Positions 58,876 through 64,000 of a stretch of 64,000 bases of DNA are shown here, in pieces (position 1 is the stretch's first letter; each line of letters starts with the position of its first letter). The notes below the pieces were generated by a model. That model made no database searches, was not told the origin of the DNA, and saw nothing but the letters and a program-made list of their open reading frames with translations. This stretch comes from Amycolatopsis sulphurea (GTDB lineage Bacteria; Actinomycetota; Actinomycetes; Mycobacteriales; Pseudonocardiaceae): the NCBI RefSeq assembly GCF_002564045.1, contig NZ_PDJK01000002.1, positions 2,108,001 through 2,172,000 on the forward strand, read 5' to 3'. The translations under genes and the position numbers were made by a program.

Positions 58876-59616
58876 GTGTCCCATCACGTCTTTCGCCGTG
58901 CCGGCGTGCTCGCCGCCACCGTCGCCGCCACCGGCCTGCTCGGCGCGGGCATCGCGTCGGCGCACGTGTCCGCCAATGTCTACGGAGACCAGCCCAGCAA
59001 GGGCGGCTACGGCACGATCTTCTTCCGTGTCCCCAACGAGGACGCCACCCAGGGCACGGTCAAACTCGAGGTGGACGTCAAGCCGGAGTACGGCATTGGC
59101 AGCGTGCGCACCAAGCCGATCCCCGGGTGGACCGCCGAGGTCAGCTCGACACCGCTGGCCAATCCGGTGACCACCGCCTCCGGCACCAAGATCACCGACG
59201 CGGTCACCAAGATCGTCTGGACCGCGCAGGCGGGCACGAAGATCGGCAAGAACGAGTTCCAGGAGTTCGAGATCAGCGGCGGCCCGCTGCCCGCGGACGT
59301 GGATCAGCTGGAGTTCCCGGCCATCCAGACCTACGACGGCGGCAAGGTGGTTTCGTGGAACCAGCCGACCCCCGCGAGCGGCGAGGAGCCCGAACACCCG
59401 GCACCCACCGTGAAGCTGGCCGCGGCGAAGGGTGGTCACGGGCACCCCGCGGCCACCACCGAAGCCGAGGCCACGGACGCCCCGTCCTCGGACACCACCG
59501 CACGCTGGCTCGGCGGGGCAGGCATCCTCGTCGGCGCGCTGGGGCTCGGCGTCGGGGCGGGCTCCCTGCTGCGTCGCCGCCCGGCCGCGGCGAAGAAGAC
59601 CGAAGGAAGCGAGTAA
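58876..59616 (+). CDS. ycnI: YcnI/DUF1775 copper-binding membrane protein
   Basis: 246 residues. Signal peptide ends ..GAGIASA, and the mature chain begins HVSANVYGDQPSKGGYGTIFFRVPNEDA. In Bacillus YcnI the N-terminal His forms a monohistidine copper brace. The DUF1775 domain runs to about 170. A His-containing linker (GHGHPAATTEAEATDAP) and one C-terminal helix with a basic tail (LLRRRPAAAKK) follow. GTG start with AGGAG seven bases upstream. It overlaps the copC start by one base (TAATG). Copper delivery at the outer membrane face is likely. Confidence 0.93.
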   Translation: MSHHVFRRAGVLAATVAATGLLGAGIASAHVSANVYGDQPSKGGYGTIFFRVPNEDATQGTVKLEVDVKPEYGIGSVRTKPIPGWTAEVSSTPLANPVTTASGTKITDAVTKIVWTAQAGTKIGKNEFQEFEISGGPLPADVDQLEFPAIQTYDGGKVVSWNQPTPASGEEPEHPAPTVKLAAAKGGHGHPAATTEAEATDAPSSDTTARWLGGAGILVGALGLGVGAGSLLRRRPAAAKKTEGSE

Positions 59617-60176
59617 TGCGGAAGACCCTTTTCGCACTGGCGATCACCGGGGCGGCCCTGCTGGGCACGGCCACCCCGGCGTTCGCGCACAACGTGCTGA
59701 TCAGCTCCGACCCCGGCAACGGCGCGTCGGTGGCGAAGGGGCCGGCGAAAGTCACGCTGACCTTCGACCAGTACGTGCAGGACGCGGACGTCAACCAGAT
59801 CGCGGTGACCGGGCCGGGCGGCGGGCAGTGGGCCGAGGGACCGGTCACCGTCACGAACAACGTGCTCAGCGCGCCGCTTCGGCCGCTCGGGCCGGCCGGG
59901 AAGTACACCATCGGCTACCGCGTCCTGTCCGCGGACGGACATCCGGTGTCCGGCGAGATCCCGTTCACCCTCACCACCGCGGGCACCGGCACCCCCGCGA
60001 ACATCGACGCGGCCAAGGCGGTGGGCGCACCCGCGGCGGCGCCGTCGTCGGAGTCCTCCTCCACCGGGGTGCCGATCTGGGTGTGGATCGCCGGCGCGGT
60101 GGTGCTGCTGGCGATCGGGATGACCGTCGCGCTGCGCACCGGGCGGGAACCGGGCACGGAGAAGGACGACCGGTGA
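59616..60176 (+). CDS. copC: CopC-type copper-binding protein
   Basis: 186 residues. The signal peptide ends PAFA, and the mature protein starts HNVLISSDPGNGASVAKGPAKVTLTFDQ. The first His and the later SADGHPVSGEI His are the expected Cu(II) ligands of CopC. A C-terminal linker and helix (VPIWVWIAGAVVLLAIGMTVAL) anchor it, as in actinobacterial CopC proteins. Overlaps both neighbours (TAATG before, GTGA after). Confidence 0.94.
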   Translation: MRKTLFALAITGAALLGTATPAFAHNVLISSDPGNGASVAKGPAKVTLTFDQYVQDADVNQIAVTGPGGGQWAEGPVTVTNNVLSAPLRPLGPAGKYTIGYRVLSADGHPVSGEIPFTLTTAGTGTPANIDAAKAVGAPAAAPSSESSSTGVPIWVWIAGAVVLLAIGMTVALRTGREPGTEKDDR

Positions 60177-61201
60177 CCAGGGCCGAGACCACCTCGCAGG
60201 TCCGCTGGGCCACGCTGCTGTGCGTGGTCACCGCGGGGCTGCTCGGCGCGCTGATCGGCGTCGCGCTCACCGCGTCCGCACCGATCCCGGGCGTGGTGGA
60301 ACCCAGCGAGGTGGTCTCGGCGGCCATCCCGATCGTGCGGGTGCTGATGGACCTGTCCGCAGTCGCCACGATCGGGCTGGCCCTGCTGTCGGTGCTGGTC
60401 GGTTACGACCGGCCGAAGCTCACCGAGCCGGTACTGCGCAAGGCGCGGCCCGCCGCCGTCGCCGCCGCGCTGGTGTGGGCGGCCACCTCGGTGGTCGCAC
60501 TGATTCTGCAGACGGCGGAGTTCAAGCCGGGCACGGCGACGCTCACCCCGGGCGACATCGGCACCTACATCGCCGAGGTCGGGGCGGGCAAGGCGCTGGT
60601 CATCGTCGCGGTCCTCGCCCTGCTGCACGCCGGGCTCGGCGTCTTCGCGCTGCGCAAGGGCGAGCAGGTCCCCGCCGAAGTCCGCGTGGGCCTGGGGATG
60701 TTCGCGCTGCTGCCGTTGCCGGTCACCGGCCACGCGTCGAACTGGAGCTACCACGACTACACGATGATCTCGATGGAGCTGCACGTGATGAGCGCGGTCG
60801 CCTGGTGCGGCGGCCTCGGCGCGATGATCGTGCTGCTCACCGCGAATCGCACGCTGCTGGCCTATGCGCTGCCGCGGTTCTCGAAGCTGGCCACGCTGTG
60901 CCTGGCCCTGTCCGCGGTGACCGGCCTGTTCAACGGCATCGTGGAAATCCTGGCCAACCCCACCATCGGCTTCTGGGCCGGGCTGTTCACCACGCCGTAC
61001 GGACAGCTGATGCTGCTCAAGGTGCTGTGCACCGCCGTGATCGCGGCGCTCGCCGCGAACCTGCGGTGGCGGCTGATGCCGCGGATCATGCGGCACCAGC
61101 GGACCGCGATCGCCTCGTGGGCCACGGTCGAGCTGGCCGTGATGGGGCTGGCGTTCGGCTTCGCGGTGGTACTCACTCGTGCCCCCGTCACCGCATCATG
61201 A
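60173..61201 (+). CDS. copD: CopD copper-transport membrane protein
   Basis: 342 residues, eight to nine helices. Conserved: VSAAIPIVRVLMDLSAVATIGLALLS near 45-70, PLPVTGHASNWSYHDYTMISMELHVMSAVAWCGGLGAMI near 180-220 with several His and Met residues for copper passage, and FNGIVEILANPTIGFWAGLFTTPYGQLMLLKV near 250. Probably takes copper from CopC into the cell. GTG start overlaps the copC stop. Last gene of the operon. Confidence 0.94.
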   Translation: MTRAETTSQVRWATLLCVVTAGLLGALIGVALTASAPIPGVVEPSEVVSAAIPIVRVLMDLSAVATIGLALLSVLVGYDRPKLTEPVLRKARPAAVAAALVWAATSVVALILQTAEFKPGTATLTPGDIGTYIAEVGAGKALVIVAVLALLHAGLGVFALRKGEQVPAEVRVGLGMFALLPLPVTGHASNWSYHDYTMISMELHVMSAVAWCGGLGAMIVLLTANRTLLAYALPRFSKLATLCLALSAVTGLFNGIVEILANPTIGFWAGLFTTPYGQLMLLKVLCTAVIAALAANLRWRLMPRIMRHQRTAIASWATVELAVMGLAFGFAVVLTRAPVTAS

Positions 61202-61220
61202 CGAGGCATGTGACATTCTG

Positions 61221-61238
61221 TAGTGGCAAGTTGCACTA
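61221..61238. promoter_or_regulatory. Imperfect palindrome in a convergent gap
   Basis: TAGTGGCAAGTTGCACTA, with perfect TAGTG/CACTA ends. It lies in the 171-bp gap between copD and the phosphotransferase-like gene, whose 3' ends face each other. A 23-codon plus-strand ORF (MEPAPAPDGAICPTEF..) starts right at its edge (61238); I cannot support that ORF as a gene. Confidence 0.4.
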
Positions 61239-61372
61239 TGGAACCAGCCCCTGCTCCGGACGGGGCGATCTGCCCGACTGAATTCTCTGCGCTGTGCACC
61301 ACTGGGTAAGCCATTCACGGGTAAGCGACGAGCGGTCGTCTGCGGTCTGCGAATGCACGTGCAGAAATGCCC

Positions 61373-62263
61373 TCACCGATACCGGCTCCACTGCGCCTGA
61401 GACCGGCCGCACCGCAGGTCGGCGAGCCGGCGGCGCAGCTCGGACCGCACCGGCGGATGACTGCGCAGGATCGGCAGCACGCTGGTGGTGAGTTTCAGCT
61501 CCCGCACCGCTCGCAGCACCGCGAACCCGGACCACCTCGTCACGTCGAAGCCGTACGCGCGGGCGAACTCCGCGTACCGCTCCGGCGGGTCCCCGAACCG
61601 CTCTCGGCCGACCGCCAGCGGCGTCAGATCCCATTCCGGCGGACCGACGCAGGAGGAGTCGAAATCGCACAGCACCGGCCCCTCCGGGCCGGGAAGCACG
61701 TTGCCCGGATAGGCGTCCCCGTGCACGAACCCGGTGGCCAGCGGAAAGTCCAGCCCGGCCAGCCGGTCGGCCAGCTCGGCACAGCGGTCCAGCAGGAACC
61801 GCCGATCGTCCTCGGCCAGCTCCTCCGCGTCCTGCACCCGATCCCGGACGGAACGCAGCGGCTGCCACTCGCCGAGGCCGTCCGGCGGCGCCAGCGCGTG
61901 CACCCGGCGTAGCAGCCCGGCCAGATCGGCGGTGGAGGCGGGCGGACCGGTGAACGGGACCCGGTGCCACACCGTGACCAGGTGCCCGTCCACGTCCATC
62001 GGCTGTTGCACGCTCTCGACCAGGCGAACCGCGGGGATCCCGTGCCGGGCGAGATACTCGGCCACCTGGACCACCGTGGCGGCCCGGTGCCGCAGCCGGG
62101 TGGAACCGACGATCCGCACCACCACCGGCGTCCGGACCAGCGCGTACACCGCGTTGTTGGTGAACCGCAGCAGCTGGGCGCCCCGCGGATCCAGGTCGAG
62201 CCGCGCGCAGGTCGCGGTCAGTACCCGGCGGAGTTTCCCGGGGGTGAACCGCCCATCGCGCAC
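61373..62263 (-). CDS. Aminoglycoside-phosphotransferase-like kinase
   Basis: 296 residues of the APH/choline-kinase fold. Catalytic loop GFVHGDAYPGNVLPG near 178-192 and metal-binding CDFDSSCVGPPEWDL near 197-211. The N-lobe is short (VVVRIVGSTRLRHRAATVVQVAEYLARHG). The substrate is not predictable; not necessarily a resistance gene. GTG start, 22 bp after the HTH/TPR gene stop on the same strand, so probably co-transcribed. Confidence 0.88.
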   Translation of the reverse strand: MRDGRFTPGKLRRVLTATCARLDLDPRGAQLLRFTNNAVYALVRTPVVVRIVGSTRLRHRAATVVQVAEYLARHGIPAVRLVESVQQPMDVDGHLVTVWHRVPFTGPPASTADLAGLLRRVHALAPPDGLGEWQPLRSVRDRVQDAEELAEDDRRFLLDRCAELADRLAGLDFPLATGFVHGDAYPGNVLPGPEGPVLCDFDSSCVGPPEWDLTPLAVGRERFGDPPERYAEFARAYGFDVTRWSGFAVLRAVRELKLTTSVLPILRSHPPVRSELRRRLADLRCGRSQAQWSRYR

Positions 62264-62285
62264 CGGAGCAGCGGGATCGGCCGGC

Positions 62286-63686
62286 TCAGGCGGCGTAGAA
62301 GAGCTTGAGCCGCTCGGCGAGCTCCCGGGCGTCCGCGTTGTTCCGGCGCCGCTCGGCCTCCACCAGCAGCGGCCGCAACCGGTCCTTGACCCGCTCCGAC
62401 TTGATGCTCTCCGCGGTGTCGAGCGCCTTGCCGCCGACCCGCGCGCCGTGGTCGATGTCGCCGTCGAGCAGGTGGTTGGTGGCCAGCGCGCTGAGCATGA
62501 ACGCCTTGCTGCGCGCCATGTCGTCGGTGTAGGACTCGACCGCCTTGGTCAGCGCCGGGATCGCGTACTTGGTGTGCTCGGGGTTCTTCTGCGCCAGCAC
62601 GGTGTGCACGGTGCCGGTCATCGCGTAGACGTCGGTCTCGTTGAAGAACTTCACCCAGGACTCGGCGGTGGCCAGGTCGGCGCGGGCGAACTCGTCCTTG
62701 CTCAGGCCGAGCAGCTTCACCGCCTGGTCCTCGTTGCCCATGATCGCGTACGCCCAGGCCTCGTTCGCACAGAGCACGGCCACCGACAGCTCGGAACCGG
62801 ATTCCTGGGCGGCGATCTGCCCGAGCTGGAACAGCTTCAGCGCGTCGTTCGCGGCGTCCTGGTGCAGGTAGACCCGGCCCATCCGGTACAGCACGTTCGC
62901 CACCAGATGGTGGTTGTCACCCTGTTTGGCCAGGTCGAGCGCATGCGCGAAATGCCCGCGCGCGGAGTCCATCAGCCCGGTGTCGAAGGAGGTCCAGCCG
63001 GCCAGGCTGTGCAGATCGGCGATCGCGGTGAACAGGCGGTTCTTGACCGGATCGGTGGCGCTGGCGTCGAGCATCTGCTGGCCCCAGGTCAGCTGCGCGA
63101 CCACCGCGTCCCGGCAGAACCCGCCGCCGTACTGGTAGTCCAGGGAGCGCAGGGCTCTGGTCGCCGCCTCCACCTGACGAACGTCGGTGACCCCGACCCG
63201 CCCGGGGGCGGGCGTGCGCGCGGGTGCCTCCGACCAGGTCCCCGACTCCGATCCGAACACCGCCGCACCCATCGTGACCTGGGCGGCGTGCGCGAGGAAC
63301 CTCCGTCGCTTCACGGACTCGTCCTCCTCAGCCTGCCGGCCGTCGGCAGCGCCGACGACCCGTATCGCCGTGGTCTCGTCGTAGGCGAGACCCATGTATC
63401 CACGGGGGACACCCAGGCCGTCGGCGATTCTCGTGAGCACGTCGTAGGCCATGACCTGGCGACCCTTGAGGATCTCCGACACCTCGGACTGCGATTGGCC
63501 GGTCATCGCGGCGATCTGGCGCTGCGACACTCCGTGTTTGCGCAACAGGCGGTACACGGCACTGATCTCGCGGCCGGCCAGGGCCTCCCGCATCTCCGGC
63601 TGCTCCCATGCGTCGGCCGGCACCGGGTTACCCGGCCGGACCAAGGCACCGGAAGACCCGGAACCACTGCCAATGCTGGCGTCCAT
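62286..63686 (-). CDS. HTH (XRE) and TPR-like repeat regulator, NsdA-like
   Basis: 466 residues. DNA-binding helix-turn-helix near 45-95: YRLLRKHGVSQRQIAAMTGQSQSEVSEILKGRQVMAYDVLTRIADGLGVPRGYMGL. After a linker (KRRRFLAHAAQ) come several TPR-like helical repeats (about 165-440, e.g. AHALDLAKQGDNHHLVANVLYRMGRVYL). The layout and N-terminus recall the Streptomyces differentiation regulator NsdA; I am not certain of orthology. GAGGGGG lies eight bases before the ATG. Confidence 0.85.
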   Translation of the reverse strand: MDASIGSGSGSSGALVRPGNPVPADAWEQPEMREALAGREISAVYRLLRKHGVSQRQIAAMTGQSQSEVSEILKGRQVMAYDVLTRIADGLGVPRGYMGLAYDETTAIRVVGAADGRQAEEDESVKRRRFLAHAAQVTMGAAVFGSESGTWSEAPARTPAPGRVGVTDVRQVEAATRALRSLDYQYGGGFCRDAVVAQLTWGQQMLDASATDPVKNRLFTAIADLHSLAGWTSFDTGLMDSARGHFAHALDLAKQGDNHHLVANVLYRMGRVYLHQDAANDALKLFQLGQIAAQESGSELSVAVLCANEAWAYAIMGNEDQAVKLLGLSKDEFARADLATAESWVKFFNETDVYAMTGTVHTVLAQKNPEHTKYAIPALTKAVESYTDDMARSKAFMLSALATNHLLDGDIDHGARVGGKALDTAESIKSERVKDRLRPLLVEAERRRNNADARELAERLKLFYAA

Positions 63687-64000
63687 CGCGCCCCCTCACC
63701 GTCTTTCGGGCGTCTGCGGCAACCCTAAGCACACTGCGAGAACCTTGGGAAACGAACCGGCAGCGGGTCTGATCGGCCGAACTGAACTCCACTGACCGTT
63801 TACCGTGGAACCTCGCCCGGTCACCGCTATGACGCGGTTTCGACCTTCTCTCGCACCCGGTTTCACTTCACTGTAGTTGTCAGATCTCCGTCACCGCCCG
63901 GACACCGGCCGCGATCACGGAGAGCGATCAACCCGACGACACAGATCTGCCGGTGGATGTGCATCCCGCAAGGTGCACACCACGGCCGAGAGAGCGTGGA
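63687..64000. other. 314-bp region upstream of the HTH/TPR gene
   Basis: No credible gene. It must hold the promoter of the HTH/TPR gene, but I cannot assign -35/-10 boxes with confidence. No inverted repeat stands out. The next gene may lie beyond the window. Confidence 0.5.

Noticed and set aside
61373..62263. Calling the APH-like gene an antibiotic-resistance gene
   Set aside because: The fold is shared with many metabolic kinases; nothing in the sequence shows a drug substrate.

Overview
This is GC-rich (about 70% by eye) chromosomal DNA of a mycelial actinomycete. Frequent GTG starts, four-base ATGA/GTGA gene overlaps, TANNNT boxes six to seven bases before a start codon (leaderless transcripts), IdeR/DtxR-type iron boxes, a mycobacterial-type LexA box, a SigE-family ECF factor and the protein families present point to the Pseudonocardiaceae. 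I think the genus is Amycolatopsis or a close relative, but this is from recognition only; no search was run. Nearly all of the window is ordinary chromosome. I see no prophage, integrase, insertion sequence or CRISPR array.

Layout. 0-4.6 kb: cytochrome bd oxidase operon cydA-cydB-cydDC (minus), with the CydD and CydC halves fused. 4.8-10.5 kb: cutA, a UPF0016 transporter, a DUF998 protein, an IclR regulator with an unrecognised partner, an iron-box-controlled DUF2470 gene, a frameshifted PPOX flavoprotein gene and a CPBP protease. 10.5-14.9 kb: arginine deiminase, a ferritin behind three tandem iron boxes, a 37/38-bp minisatellite, a sigma/membrane-protein pair and a DUF952 gene. 15-25.5 kb: DUF5926, a P450 with a duplicated 5' fragment nearby, NUDIX hydrolase, DUF4328, rhodanese, and a carboxylate-type sodium symporter next to a LytS/LytTR two-component system with an S49 protease gene between kinase and regulator. 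25.5-32.5 kb: minisatellite-rich spacers, Fpg/Nei glycosylase, an ECF sigma fused to its own zinc-finger membrane domain, tRNA-Gly(GCC), an Imm7 gene, a DUF2716 gene and an unknown gene behind a LexA-like box. 32.6-43 kb: probable envelope locus with two related single-pass proteins, a 1229-residue glycosyltransferase/FkbM-methyltransferase, a PIG-V-like mannosyltransferase and an acyltransferase. 43-49.7 kb: NarL-type two-component system, XRE regulator/MFS exporter pair with operators, an ECF sigma/VOC pair and a decayed gamma-glutamyltransferase. 49.7-54.3 kb: UDP-glucose dehydrogenase, an SDR, a RecB-like nuclease and a DUF6474 gene. 54.4-58 kb: osmoprotectant ABC transporter. 58.2-61.2 kb: copper locus (YcnI, CopC, CopD). 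61.4-63.7 kb: a phosphotransferase-like protein and an HTH/TPR regulator.

The most distinctive non-coding signal is a family of about 52-59-bp near-perfect palindromes (two GTGAAGG..CCTTCAC hairpins around a GACTCNGAGTC core). There are eight copies, all at 3' ends of genes, and between copies they carry compensatory base changes. Four minisatellites with different periods (17, about 14-15, 31 and 37/38 bp) fill the larger gene-free gaps.

The best candidates for a new system are the 32.6-40 kb locus (two SWQEEL proteins translationally coupled to a GT/FkbM protein), the palindromic element family, and the LexA-box gene at 31.3 kb, whose product has faint PD-(D/E)XK-like features.
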